The notes under the pieces are model-generated. The model was not told the DNA's origin. It searched no databases and saw nothing but the letters and a program-made list of their open reading frames with translations. Made by a program: the position numbers and the translations under genes. Shown here piece by piece: positions 48,723 through 58,007 of a stretch of DNA of 64,000 bases (positions are counted from its first letter, which is position 1; each line of letters begins with the position of its first letter). The DNA is taken from assembly GCA_964425745.1 (NCBI GenBank), contig CAYRNW010000001.1, positions 124,001 to 188,000 on the forward strand, read 5' to 3'. Source of the DNA: CALCNS01 sp964425745 (lineage in GTDB: Bacteria > Bacillota > JAAYKD01).

Positions 48723-49991
48723 TTAAGCATCCGGTGCAGTTCGAATCAGTGTTAAAAGATCTTCTTTGCTCAATTCCCACTGCTCTTTTCCATCCATATC
48801 ACGAACTAAGAATAAACCTTTGGCAATTTCCTGATCTCCGATGATCGCCGTAAAGCGTGCTCCGGATTTGTCGGCAGCTTTCATTTGTGATTTTAAACTA
48901 CGTCCCATATAATCTTGGTCGCAATAGATTCCTTCTTTGCGCAACGTAGCTAGAATCTCTGTCGCTAAAAGATGGGCTTGAGTTCCCATCGCCGCCACAA
49001 ATAACTTCATTCGAGGTGCAAGGATTGCTTTGGATTGCGTCGCTTTTAAAACCATTACAGCTCGATCAACACCCATGGCTACGCCTACTCCGGGCAAATC
49101 TTGACCTCCCAGTTCTTCAACTAACCCGTTATACCGTCCACCTGCACCAATTGCAGAAGGCAAAACAGAACGGTCCGGGTAATAGACTTCAAAAACGGTT
49201 CGAGTATAGTAATCCAATCCTCGTACTAAATTATGGTCAATTTTATACTGTAAATTGTATCCTTGAAGATATCCCTTCAGCTGATCAAAATGTGTCTGAC
49301 AATCTTCGCACAAATATCCCGAGATTCTTGGTGCTTCCTTAAGGATCACTTGACAATGAGGATTCTTACAGTCAAATACGCGTAATGGGTTTTTCTCTAA
49401 GCGGTTCTGACAATCCTCACACAACTCGTGTTTTTGAGGAGTCAAATAGTCAAGTAAAGCCTTTTTATGAACTGGTCTGCAAACTGGACAACCTACGCTG
49501 TTGATCAATAATTCAGCTTGAGGAATTCCTAACCGTCGATAAAACTCCATAGTCAAGCCGATGATTTCAGCATCCATGGAGGCATCGTGACTTCCTAATG
49601 CTTCAAATCCGATTTGGCTAAATTGTCGAAACCGGCCGGCTTCCGGTCGTTCGTATCGGAACATAGGTCCATTATAATACAGCTTGATCGGTAAAGGTTG
49701 ATTCTGCATTTTGTGTTCTAAAAATGATCGTACAACTCCGGCAGTACCTTCCGGCCTGAGCGTGATTGAACGTTGACCTCGGTCAGCAAAGGTATACATT
49801 TCCTTTTGAACAATATCGGTGGTCTCCCCCACGCCTCTTAAATAGAGTTCGCTATGTTCAAAAATGGGTAATCGTAGTTCTCCATATCCAAATGCATCGC
49901 ATGCTTCCGCGAACACTGTTTCAACAAAACGCCAAATTCTGCTCTCTTCCGGCAAAATATCAACCGTTCCTCGGGGTCCGTTAATCAACAT
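48723..49991 (-). CDS. hisS: Histidyl-tRNA synthetase
   Basis: Class II aminoacyl-tRNA synthetase, 422 residues. It shows the class II motifs and the histidine-binding signatures LVRGLDYYTRTVFE and SAIGAGGRYNGLV, and has a C-terminal anticodon domain. ATG 49991 is chosen for AGAGGT; GTG 50000 is possible. It overlaps hemZ by 11 bp. AspS, its usual Firmicutes partner, is not adjacent; the 6S RNA comes next. Confidence 0.97.
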   Translation of the reverse strand: MLINGPRGTVDILPEESRIWRFVETVFAEACDAFGYGELRLPIFEHSELYLRGVGETTDIVQKEMYTFADRGQRSITLRPEGTAGVVRSFLEHKMQNQPLPIKLYYNGPMFRYERPEAGRFRQFSQIGFEALGSHDASMDAEIIGLTMEFYRRLGIPQAELLINSVGCPVCRPVHKKALLDYLTPQKHELCEDCQNRLEKNPLRVFDCKNPHCQVILKEAPRISGYLCEDCQTHFDQLKGYLQGYNLQYKIDHNLVRGLDYYTRTVFEVYYPDRSVLPSAIGAGGRYNGLVEELGGQDLPGVGVAMGVDRAVMVLKATQSKAILAPRMKLFVAAMGTQAHLLATEILATLRKEGIYCDQDYMGRSLKSQMKAADKSGARFTAIIGDQEIAKGLFLVRDMDGKEQWELSKEDLLTLIRTAPDA

Positions 49992-51207
49992 TTTCCTCAC
50001 CTCTTACAATATTCTTCATGGTTTCAAATTTTCTTTCCGCCGTTTCAACCGCTCCTCGTTTTAAATAAACGAACAGGTCTTTGGGATTCGCAATCCTGAA
50101 GATTTTGTTTTCAACGAGTTCATTCGGTATAAACTTGGAAGCAGCTCCTACACCAAATCCCAATATATTCATGCGTTCCGCAATCATCAAGGTATTATAC
50201 CGACTGGCAAACCCCGGCTTAGTATACCCTACATTTTCTGCCCCCGCCATAATATCGCGTTGACGATATAAATAATAGGGATGATACCCCGCAGCATCTA
50301 ACAAGAATTGTGACTGAGTAATCATTTGCTCTGCTGTTTTATGATCCAAGGAAGCCATTTCTTGCTCATCGTGCTTTAACGCAGATGCTCGTTTAATAGC
50401 CAAAGCATGTATCGTGATGTTTTCAGGGAAAAGCTCGATGGCTCGCAATAAAGAAGACGTAAATTCATCTACACTTTCACCGGGTAAACCAGCAATGAAG
50501 TCCATATTAATCCAAGAAAACCCCATTTTTCGAGCTCGTTCCATCGCCTGTACAACTTCACGACTGCTATGACCCCGACCGATTCGTTTTAAAATCTCAT
50601 CATTCATGGTTTGAGGATTAATGCAAATCCTATCGACCTTTCCTTGAATTGCTTTTAAAATTTCTGGAGTCATTCGTTCAGGGCGACCACCTTCAAAGGT
50701 TACTTCTTCCAAAAACGGGAACCATTGATGCAACATTTGCAACAGATTTTCAAGTTGTAACGGAGTTAGACAGGCCGGCGTACCCCCACCAAGGTACAAA
50801 CATGTGACCTTATTGTGCAATTCAGGAAACTCCTTAAGGGTATGATCAATCTCTAGCAAAAGGGCTTGATAAAAAGGTTCAACCAGGTTTTTCACCTGAA
50901 GAATAGGGTGTGAGGGAAACGAACAGTAGACGCACTTACTAGGGCAAAAGGGTATTCCAATATAAACGCCCCAGTCCCTTTCAACACGTTCATTAACGTG
51001 AAAGCAGGCTCGTTCTCTATGGCAAACCTCGAGCAATAATTCTATTTTTCCAGCGGACACCCGATACTTTTGCTGCAGGTGTTGCGAAACGAACTCATCA
51101 CTTCTACCCTGATCCCATAAATTGTGAACAATTTTTCCGGGACGAATCCCTTTTAATACCCCCCAGGGTTTTACGTTTTCCATAAAGCCAATGCTTTTTG
51201 TATCCAT
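49981..51207 (-). CDS. hemZ: HemZ-like radical SAM protein, short N-terminus
   Basis: Radical SAM enzyme of the coproporphyrinogen III dehydrogenase HemZ group. The cluster motif PFCPSKCVYCSF (CxxxCxxC) and CLYLGGGTPACLT are intact. HemZ proteins commonly have 100 or so residues before the WGVLxGIRPxKI motif; here that motif occurs at about residue 15, so the N-terminal domain is missing. The annotated ATG lies 37 bp inside the MBL gene, with a weak GAAAGGG; ATG 51183 is an alternative. Substrate assignment within the HemN/HemW/HemZ group is by similarity. Confidence 0.88.
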   Translation of the reverse strand: MDTKSIGFMENVKPWGVLKGIRPGKIVHNLWDQGRSDEFVSQHLQQKYRVSAGKIELLLEVCHRERACFHVNERVERDWGVYIGIPFCPSKCVYCSFPSHPILQVKNLVEPFYQALLLEIDHTLKEFPELHNKVTCLYLGGGTPACLTPLQLENLLQMLHQWFPFLEEVTFEGGRPERMTPEILKAIQGKVDRICINPQTMNDEILKRIGRGHSSREVVQAMERARKMGFSWINMDFIAGLPGESVDEFTSSLLRAIELFPENITIHALAIKRASALKHDEQEMASLDHKTAEQMITQSQFLLDAAGYHPYYLYRQRDIMAGAENVGYTKPGFASRYNTLMIAERMNILGFGVGAASKFIPNELVENKIFRIANPKDLFVYLKRGAVETAERKFETMKNIVRGEENVD

Positions 51208-51818
51208 GGATTCGAAGCCCTTTCTCGTCCGAGGTCACTTCCCTCTTGATGACCCGGCCAAATCTTGGTGGTATCTGGAAGCATCATAATTTGCGTAGCA
51301 ATGGAATGTAGTAATTGCTGCATATCGCCACCAATCAAATCACAGCGCCCCACATTTCCGGCAAACAACGTATCCCCAGTAAAAAGATGATCTGCCAATA
51401 AGTAACACACGCCTCCGGGGGTGTGACCGGGTGTATGCAGAACAGTGATATCGTCCGTACCAAAGTTGAGTTTCTGTCCATGAAACAAGGGGTATGCTTT
51501 TTCAACGGTTTCAAAGGTTGATGCAAAATAGCCAGCTAAATTGAGCGATGTATCAAATAACGCCGACATATCTTGCTGATGGATGTAAAGTCTTGCCCCT
51601 GTTGCATTCATGATTTCTGCATTGGCTGCAATATGATCGAAATGGCCATGCGTATTTAGAATCATGATAAGATCCAATTCTTGTTTTTGGATTTCATTTA
51701 GAATCTTTTTTGCATCTCCGCCGGCATCCACTAAAAAAGCCTGCTTCTCTGGATTAGAAACCAAATAAGAATTCGACGACATAGGACCTACCCTTAATCT
51801 TTGTATGGTATATTTCAT
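51171..51818 (-). CDS. MBL fold metallo-hydrolase (glyoxalase II-like)
   Basis: A 215-residue metallo-beta-lactamase fold hydrolase with THGHFDHIAAN (HxHxDH), HTPGHTPGG and FTGDTLFAGNVGR. It resembles YqgX/YcbL-type hydroxyacylglutathione hydrolase-like enzymes. It lies between dtd and hemZ in a dense operon and overlaps hemZ by 37 bp. Substrate unknown. Confidence 0.94.
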   Translation of the reverse strand: MKYTIQRLRVGPMSSNSYLVSNPEKQAFLVDAGGDAKKILNEIQKQELDLIMILNTHGHFDHIAANAEIMNATGARLYIHQQDMSALFDTSLNLAGYFASTFETVEKAYPLFHGQKLNFGTDDITVLHTPGHTPGGVCYLLADHLFTGDTLFAGNVGRCDLIGGDMQQLLHSIATQIMMLPDTTKIWPGHQEGSDLGRERASNPWIQKALALWKT

Positions 51819-51819
51819 T

Positions 51820-52269
51820 TTAAAACCCTTTTTTACTGTCGAGTAAGATTGTCACTGGACCATCATTACATAAGTGAACTTGCATATGTGCTTGAAATTG
51901 ACCGGTTTCAACCGTTAATCCATTTTTGCTCAATCTTTCTGCGGTTTTTCGATACAGTCTTTCTCCTATTTCCGGAGGTGCTGCATCACTAAAACCCGGT
52001 CGTCTTCCTTTTCGTGCATCCCCGTACAAAGTGAACTGTGATACAAGTAGAACCGAGCCGGTAATCTCCAGCAAGGATCGGTTCATTTTTCCTTGATCAT
52101 CATGGAAAATTCGCAGGTTTGAAATTTTGTCGGCAATGTACTGGCAATCCTCTTCGTTGTCTTCATGCCCAACTCCTAAAAACACCAATACTCCTTCACC
52201 TATTTGCCCTATCACTTGATTTTCAACTTCAACTCTTGCAGATTGAACTCGTTGTATTACAGCGCGCAT
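51820..52269 (-). CDS. dtd: D-aminoacyl-tRNA deacylase
   Basis: Hydrolyses D-amino acids (and glycine mischarged on Ala-tRNA) from tRNA. The 149-residue protein starts MRAVIQRVQSARVEV and has SQFTLYGDARKGRRP and CNDGPVTILLDS, the two cross-subunit active-site motifs. ATG 52269 follows AAGGAG; an upstream extension into relA lacks support. The relA-dtd order is conserved in Firmicutes. Confidence 0.97.
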   Translation of the reverse strand: MRAVIQRVQSARVEVENQVIGQIGEGVLVFLGVGHEDNEEDCQYIADKISNLRIFHDDQGKMNRSLLEITGSVLLVSQFTLYGDARKGRRPGFSDAAPPEIGERLYRKTAERLSKNGLTVETGQFQAHMQVHLCNDGPVTILLDSKKGF

Positions 52270-52279
52270 CGTAATCTCC

Positions 52280-54466
52280 TTATATCTTCTTATGCGTGAT
52301 ATGTTCAACATGATATACATCACGAATCTTTTGCAATTTTTCTATCGTGTTCTCCATGTGTTCTTTATCTTTCACTTCAATATGAAGATCAACCATGGCT
52401 AAGCCACTCTTGTTAGTACGTGCTTTGACTTGAATCAAAGAAGTTTTGCTTTCCGTGATTGAAAGCAGCAACTGCTGTAATAACCCAGGATAATCTAAAG
52501 CAGTTACCGTCAAAGCAACCACAAAAGGTCCCACATTCTTATCTCCCCATTTGGCAGGAAGAAGTCTCCCCGGTTCCTGAACCATGACAACATTGGGACA
52601 ATCCCGATGATGAATCGAAACCCCACGACCTCTTGTAACATAACCAATGATCGGATCCCCGGGAATCGGATTACAACAGCGAGCGAGTTTGACAGCAATA
52701 TTATCGATGTCATCGATGATAATCCCAGCTGCTTCCTTTTTCTGTGTGCCGATTTGAATATTATCCAACAGTTCTTGTGCATCGGGCAAAGGTTTCTCAG
52801 GCAGTTTCTTCTTTAGTTCTTCGATGAGGCGATGTACGACCACTTGGGGAGAAAGATCGGCATATCCAATCGCAGCTAACAAATCTTGCTGACTTTGCAG
52901 ATTAAACTCTTTCAAAACAATCTCAAAGGGTAAATTCTTCATACCTTCGATTAGAAGTTGCTCTTCTTTGATTAATTGTTTTTTAAGTTCTCGCTCCAGT
53001 AATTCCGAACCTTTTAAGATACTCTCTTCGCGGTTCAGCTTTTTGAACCATTGACGGATTCTCGACCTTGCTGAGGCTGTTTTGACAACGTTCAGCCAAT
53101 CGCGACTGGGACCATTGGCTTGTTTCGATGTGATGATTTCAACGACGTCACCGTTTTCCAAGGTAGCATTCAACTGCACAATACGTCCATTGATTTTAGC
53201 TCCAATACACCGATGACCCACATCGGTATGTACCCGATAAGCAAAATCAATGGGAGTTGCATCTGCGGGCATTTCAAACAAATCACCCTTGGGGGTAAAT
53301 ACAAACACCTCGTCAATCAGAATATTATGTTGCAATTCTTCCATATATTCAGTAGCACCAGAAGTTTGATTTTGCAATTCTAAAATCTGTCGCAGCCATT
53401 GCATCTTTTGCACATCATCGTTTTTATGGGATTTCCCTTTTTCTTTGTAAATCCAATGAGCTGCAACACCGTATTCTGCAACTTCATGCATTTCGTAGGT
53501 CCGTATTTGGATTTCCAAAGGGTCCGATGAATCAACCGCAACCGTCGTATGAAGAGATTGATACTGATTGCTTTTGGGCATTGCGATATAGTCCTTAAAA
53601 CGCCCCAAAATGGGTCTCCATTCTGAATGCACAAAACCTAAAACATCGTAGCACTCCCGAACAGTATGAACCAAAATACGGATCGCAAGAACATCGTAAA
53701 TCTCGTCAAAGCTCAAATTCTTTTCTTCCATTTTTTTATAAATGCTATAAAAATGCTTCGCACGTCCATAGACTTCCGCTTGAACATCTTCCGAATTCAG
53801 CCTCTTCCGTAGGGTGTCTGCCGCTTGTTGAACAACAGATTCTCGTTCCTCTCTTCTTTTTCGAACCAGTGCTGCGATTTTGAAATACATCTCAGGAAGC
53901 AAATACCGAAAAGAGAGATCCTCTAATTCCCACTTCATGGAGTTGATACCCAATCGACTTGCCAAGGGCGCGTAAATGTCCATCGTCTCCTTGGCAATGC
54001 TTTTTTGTTTATCCAGTTGGTGAACCTTGAGTGTTCGCATATTATGTAAGCGATCTGCCAATTTGATAAGGATCACTCGCATGTCTTTAGCCATCGCCAA
54101 AAACATTTTTCGGTAATTTTCGGTTTGGTGTTCCAATACGTTGCTGAAATCCAATTTTTCTAACTTGGTCACGCCGTCTACAATTTGGGCAACATCCATG
54201 CCAAATTGTTCTTGAAGTTGATCATATGCAAGTGGAGTATCCTCCAACGTATCATGCAACAATGCAGCAATAATTGACGTGGTATCCAGTTTGCTCTCCG
54301 CAAGGATGTGTGCTACCGAGAGTGGATGTACAATATAAGGCTCACCGGAAATGCGTTTCTGCATTCGATGTGCTTCTTCTGCAACCAAATAAGCTCGATG
54401 AACGTTCTCAATTTTGTTTGCAGACATGTAGACTTTTAGTTCACGTTCTAAATCAAACCATTGCAT
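52280..54466 (-). CDS. relA: Bifunctional (p)ppGpp synthetase/hydrolase Rel
   Basis: Stringent-response enzyme of 728 residues. It has the HD hydrolase domain (ALLHDTLEDT, DRLHNMRTL), the synthetase domain (LAIRILV and YIAMPKSNQYQSLHTTV), then TGS (VFTPKGDLFEMPADATPIDFAY), zinc-finger and ACT domains. Both active sites look intact, as expected for a Rel enzyme. ATG 54466 follows AAGGAG. The usual apt gene between recJ and relA is missing. Confidence 0.97.
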   Translation of the reverse strand: MQWFDLERELKVYMSANKIENVHRAYLVAEEAHRMQKRISGEPYIVHPLSVAHILAESKLDTTSIIAALLHDTLEDTPLAYDQLQEQFGMDVAQIVDGVTKLEKLDFSNVLEHQTENYRKMFLAMAKDMRVILIKLADRLHNMRTLKVHQLDKQKSIAKETMDIYAPLASRLGINSMKWELEDLSFRYLLPEMYFKIAALVRKRREERESVVQQAADTLRKRLNSEDVQAEVYGRAKHFYSIYKKMEEKNLSFDEIYDVLAIRILVHTVRECYDVLGFVHSEWRPILGRFKDYIAMPKSNQYQSLHTTVAVDSSDPLEIQIRTYEMHEVAEYGVAAHWIYKEKGKSHKNDDVQKMQWLRQILELQNQTSGATEYMEELQHNILIDEVFVFTPKGDLFEMPADATPIDFAYRVHTDVGHRCIGAKINGRIVQLNATLENGDVVEIITSKQANGPSRDWLNVVKTASARSRIRQWFKKLNREESILKGSELLERELKKQLIKEEQLLIEGMKNLPFEIVLKEFNLQSQQDLLAAIGYADLSPQVVVHRLIEELKKKLPEKPLPDAQELLDNIQIGTQKKEAAGIIIDDIDNIAVKLARCCNPIPGDPIIGYVTRGRGVSIHHRDCPNVVMVQEPGRLLPAKWGDKNVGPFVVALTVTALDYPGLLQQLLLSITESKTSLIQVKARTNKSGLAMVDLHIEVKDKEHMENTIEKLQKIRDVYHVEHITHKKI

Positions 54467-54480
54467 AATCAGGCTCCTTC

Positions 54481-56757
54481 CTACGAACAATGAGCCAATA
54501 ATTCTTCTCTTTTTTCTTGAAGCTGCATGAATTCCTTAACGCTAGTCAAATCCACTTTGGAACCATTGGTATCGATCCAGATCAAACCTTTACTAGTTTC
54601 TTCGACCAATCCGGCTTTCCGAAAGAGATAAATCACATTTTTGACAGCGATTCCAGCAAAAAATTCGGAAAGATTTCCTGGATTATGTTGAAGATCATAA
54701 TCCACTAAGGTATTCTGTTCTCCCGATTTGAACCAGCGATACCATGACATAAGATGAAGTCGATCCGGTAGAATCCAATACAAGGACTGTTTCCATTCCA
54801 TAACTTGTAGTGGATCATAGAGGGAAATCGCCTCAGGGCAAGCACAAAGGGGCGGATCCAATAAGATTGAATTTCCTTCCCTGGAACCTTCACAGATACA
54901 GGGGAGTGGTAAAAAGGGGAAATGTTCAGATACTTGATTTTGTGGCAAATACTCTGAAAACATCCCGCTTTCCGCTAACAAGGTCCTTCTCTCGGGTGTA
55001 AGGTACGTAAATCCGCTTCCTTGAGGTATTTCTCTGATTTTATGTAATAGTTCCTGCCCACTGATATGGGAAGTTCTCCAATCGACAATTTCTAAACGAA
55101 ACTCTTCTCGACCTCGAAAAGAATTGATTTGTAACTTTACGAGCAGATCCATAATCCCTTGAAAATCGGAAAGACTCTCTCCATTGCGCCAGGCAAACCC
55201 CACATAACGGCGTGACCCATATTGGATCTGAACTTGAAGATGTAATCCTTGGGTTAAACTCTTCGCATTCAACACTTGAACCCCTCTCAAGAGTACCAAG
55301 GGCTCTTCATTTTGTGAACCAAAGGGTTCCAACAAGGTCCATTCCTGTTGTTGTTGTATTAAATCTACATCAAAATCAAGCTCAACATCGGCGATTGTGA
55401 CGTCTTCTGTTGGCAATGTAGTTTGAATGTCGAAAGCAGCTTGTTGAAGACGTTGACGGATTTCCAGCAGACGATCTTTGGCAAAGCTGATACCAGCTGC
55501 TTGCGCATGACCTCCATATTTGATCCAAGCATCCGACATTTCTGTAAGGATGCGGTGTAAATGAAATCCTTGTGGTGCACGACCGGAGCCACGAATAATT
55601 CCATTGTCTTCGGCACATACAAAAACCGGTGCTTGCAACGTCTCACTGAGTCGGGATGCAACGATTCCCAAAACCCCATGATGCCAATGGGGATCATAAA
55701 ACAAAAACGCCGCTGCTTTCTTTTCTTGATCGGTGAAGTTATTCCATTGTTGTAAAGCGGCTTCTTGAATTACAAGCTCAGTACGTTTGCGATCTTGATT
55801 ATAACGATCCAACTCTTGTGCTCGGATTTGCGCTTCTTCTCTTTCTGCCAACATGGTGTAAAGTGCAGAATCCGCATGAGCCATTCGCCCGCTAGCATTA
55901 AGTTTCGGAACGATTTGAAATGCGATTTGAGTTGTAGATGAAATCTTTGAGATTCCCGATGCATCGGCAAGTGCACGAATGCCTGGCGAGCGGCCTTGGT
56001 TAATCGCATCGATACCAGCCTTCGTCAGAATTCGATTTACGCTTTTCATTGGGACTACGTCTCCGATGGTACCAATGGCAACCAAAGGTAATAATTCAGC
56101 GAAGTTCCACTCCGGTAGAATACGCCTCGCTAAAGCTCGAATCACCTCAAATGCTACCCCTACCCCGGCTAAATATGGAAAGGGGTAGTTTGAATTCTTG
56201 CAATGTGGATTGATTACTGCATTAGCCTCCGGATACTCATCTCCCGGCTGGTGATGATCGGTAATAATCAAATCAATTCCTGCCGCTTTTAAGAGCTCAG
56301 CTTCTGCAATAGCAGAAATCCCGCAATCCACTGTGATGACCACTTGCGTGCCTTGGCGAATCAATTCTTCCAAGGCTTCAGCATTGAGTCCATATCCTTC
56401 ATCAAAACGGTTGGGAATATAGGTGTTTACATCATTGAACCCCAGCTTTTCCAGACCTTTGTACATGACAGCAGTTGCTGTAACACCGTCGGCATCGTAA
56501 TCCCCATATATTGTGATTTTTTCCTGATACTTTCTTGCCTGATCAAGGCGTTCAACAACCGTATTCATATCTAAAAACAAAAAGGGATCCGGTAAATCCT
56601 CGATACTTGGGTTAAAAAAATCGAGAATCTGCTTCTTACCGATTACATTTCGTGAACGGAGCAAAGCCACAGTAGCTGGGTTTAACTGCAATTCAGAAGC
56701 CAACATCCTGTCCTCTGTGGTTGGATACGCTTTTAAGCGCCAGTCTTTATATCTCAT
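54481..56757 (-). CDS. recJ: Single-stranded-DNA-specific exonuclease RecJ
   Basis: 5'-3' ssDNA exonuclease for recombination and mismatch repair. The 758-residue protein has the DHH motifs (IYGDYDADGVTATAVMYKGL, VDCGIS, ITDHHQPG) and DHHA1 GGHAQAAGISF, with the OB-fold after. The C-terminal part carries extra sequence of about 200 residues, as in other Firmicutes RecJ proteins. AGGAGG precedes the ATG, and it follows tgt by 8 bp. Confidence 0.97.
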   Translation of the reverse strand: MRYKDWRLKAYPTTEDRMLASELQLNPATVALLRSRNVIGKKQILDFFNPSIEDLPDPFLFLDMNTVVERLDQARKYQEKITIYGDYDADGVTATAVMYKGLEKLGFNDVNTYIPNRFDEGYGLNAEALEELIRQGTQVVITVDCGISAIAEAELLKAAGIDLIITDHHQPGDEYPEANAVINPHCKNSNYPFPYLAGVGVAFEVIRALARRILPEWNFAELLPLVAIGTIGDVVPMKSVNRILTKAGIDAINQGRSPGIRALADASGISKISSTTQIAFQIVPKLNASGRMAHADSALYTMLAEREEAQIRAQELDRYNQDRKRTELVIQEAALQQWNNFTDQEKKAAAFLFYDPHWHHGVLGIVASRLSETLQAPVFVCAEDNGIIRGSGRAPQGFHLHRILTEMSDAWIKYGGHAQAAGISFAKDRLLEIRQRLQQAAFDIQTTLPTEDVTIADVELDFDVDLIQQQQEWTLLEPFGSQNEEPLVLLRGVQVLNAKSLTQGLHLQVQIQYGSRRYVGFAWRNGESLSDFQGIMDLLVKLQINSFRGREEFRLEIVDWRTSHISGQELLHKIREIPQGSGFTYLTPERRTLLAESGMFSEYLPQNQVSEHFPFLPLPCICEGSREGNSILLDPPLCACPEAISLYDPLQVMEWKQSLYWILPDRLHLMSWYRWFKSGEQNTLVDYDLQHNPGNLSEFFAGIAVKNVIYLFRKAGLVEETSKGLIWIDTNGSKVDLTSVKEFMQLQEKREELLAHCS

Positions 56758-56765
56758 ACTTCCTC

Positions 56766-57890
56766 CTAAAAGCCGGCACCTCTACCTTGGTAACGCTGAT
56801 AAAATTCATCTCGTAACGCCAATAATCGATCTTCTCGAATCGCTTGACGGATCTCTTCCATCCAATGAATCAAGAACCAAAGATTATGTTGCGTAACCAA
56901 TCTGGGTCCTAACATTTCCTCAGCTTTAAATAAATGTCTGAGGTATGCTTTCGTGTAATTATTACAAGTCGGGCATTGGCATTGGGGATCAAGCGGCGTA
57001 AAATCCCTAGCATATTTTGCATTCCTTAATGTGACACGTCCTATACTGGTCATGGCTGTTCCATTTCGAGCGATTCGCGTGGGTAGGACGCAATCAAACA
57101 TATCCACCCCTCGAATCACGCCTTCGATTAAGCAGTCGGGTGAACCGACTCCCATTAAATAACGAGGTTTATCCTGTGGCAAGACTGGAATGGTTTCTTC
57201 TAAAACCTCATACATCAAATCTTTAGGTTCTCCGACACTTAAACCTCCGATCCCAAATCCTTCAAAACCAATTGAGATGAGCTGTTGGGCACTTTTTTTC
57301 CTTAAATCCGGGAAAACGCCCCCCTGAACGATTCCGAATAAAGTTTGAGAATCGGTTTTCTTATGCTCTATTTTGCAGCGTTCAGCCCAGCGTGACGTTC
57401 TTTCCAAAGAATGTTCAATATAGGGTCTTTCCGCTGGATAAGGAGCACATTCATCAAAGGCCATAATAATGTCAGATCCTAAGGCGTTTTGAATCTGGAC
57501 TGCTTTTTCGGGAGATATGAAGAGGGCTTTCCCGTCGATATGGGATTTGAATGCGACTCCCTCTTCACTTATCTTTCTTAATTGATCCAAACTGAAGACC
57601 TGAAATCCACCGCTGTCGGTTAAGATCGATCCACTCCAATTCATAAAGCGATGTAATCCTCCCGCTTCGGCAACCAAGTCTTCGCCAGGTCTTAAAAAAA
57701 GATGGTAGGTATTGCTAAGAATTATCTTTGCACCCATGGAATGGATTTCCTCAGGTGTCATACTTTTTACAGTAGCTTGTGTACCTACCGGCATAAAGAC
57801 CGGGGTTTCAAAGCTACCATGATTTGTTGTGATTTTACCTAGTCTAGCTGCACTGCTTTTATTTTGTTGAACCAACTCATAATGAAACAT
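56766..57890 (-). CDS. tgt: tRNA-guanine transglycosylase
   Basis: Exchanges G34 for preQ1 in tRNAs with GUN anticodons. The 374-residue TIM-barrel protein has LTDSGGFQVFSL (catalytic Asp), FDECAPYPA, VQGGVFPDLR and the zinc site in CQCPTCNNY plus a late His. The start follows GAGGTT. It has its own promoter and is separated from queA by a terminator. In many Firmicutes yajC and secDF follow; here recJ does. Confidence 0.98.
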   Translation of the reverse strand: MFHYELVQQNKSSAARLGKITTNHGSFETPVFMPVGTQATVKSMTPEEIHSMGAKIILSNTYHLFLRPGEDLVAEAGGLHRFMNWSGSILTDSGGFQVFSLDQLRKISEEGVAFKSHIDGKALFISPEKAVQIQNALGSDIIMAFDECAPYPAERPYIEHSLERTSRWAERCKIEHKKTDSQTLFGIVQGGVFPDLRKKSAQQLISIGFEGFGIGGLSVGEPKDLMYEVLEETIPVLPQDKPRYLMGVGSPDCLIEGVIRGVDMFDCVLPTRIARNGTAMTSIGRVTLRNAKYARDFTPLDPQCQCPTCNNYTKAYLRHLFKAEEMLGPRLVTQHNLWFLIHWMEEIRQAIREDRLLALRDEFYQRYQGRGAGF

Positions 57891-57924
57891 ATAATAACCT
57901 CAATCATTTCAATCTTATTCAATA

Positions 57925-57953
57925 ATTATACCAAGATATCACTGAGAAGACAA
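57925..57953 (-). promoter_or_regulatory. Sigma-A promoter of tgt-recJ-rel operon
   Basis: On the minus strand TTGTCT, 17-bp spacer, TGG-TATAAT. Confidence 0.8.
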
Positions 57954-57960
57954 TCATTTT

Positions 57961-58001
57961 TAAAAGAAAACCGTACAACTCCCAAGGTGAGTTGAACGGT
58001 T
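57961..58001 (-). terminator. Terminator after queA
   Basis: Thirteen-position stem (AACCGTTCAACTC/GAGTTGTACGGTT, one mismatch) on the minus strand, then TTTTCTTTT. It separates queA from tgt. Confidence 0.92.
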
Positions 58002-58007
58002 CGTAAT

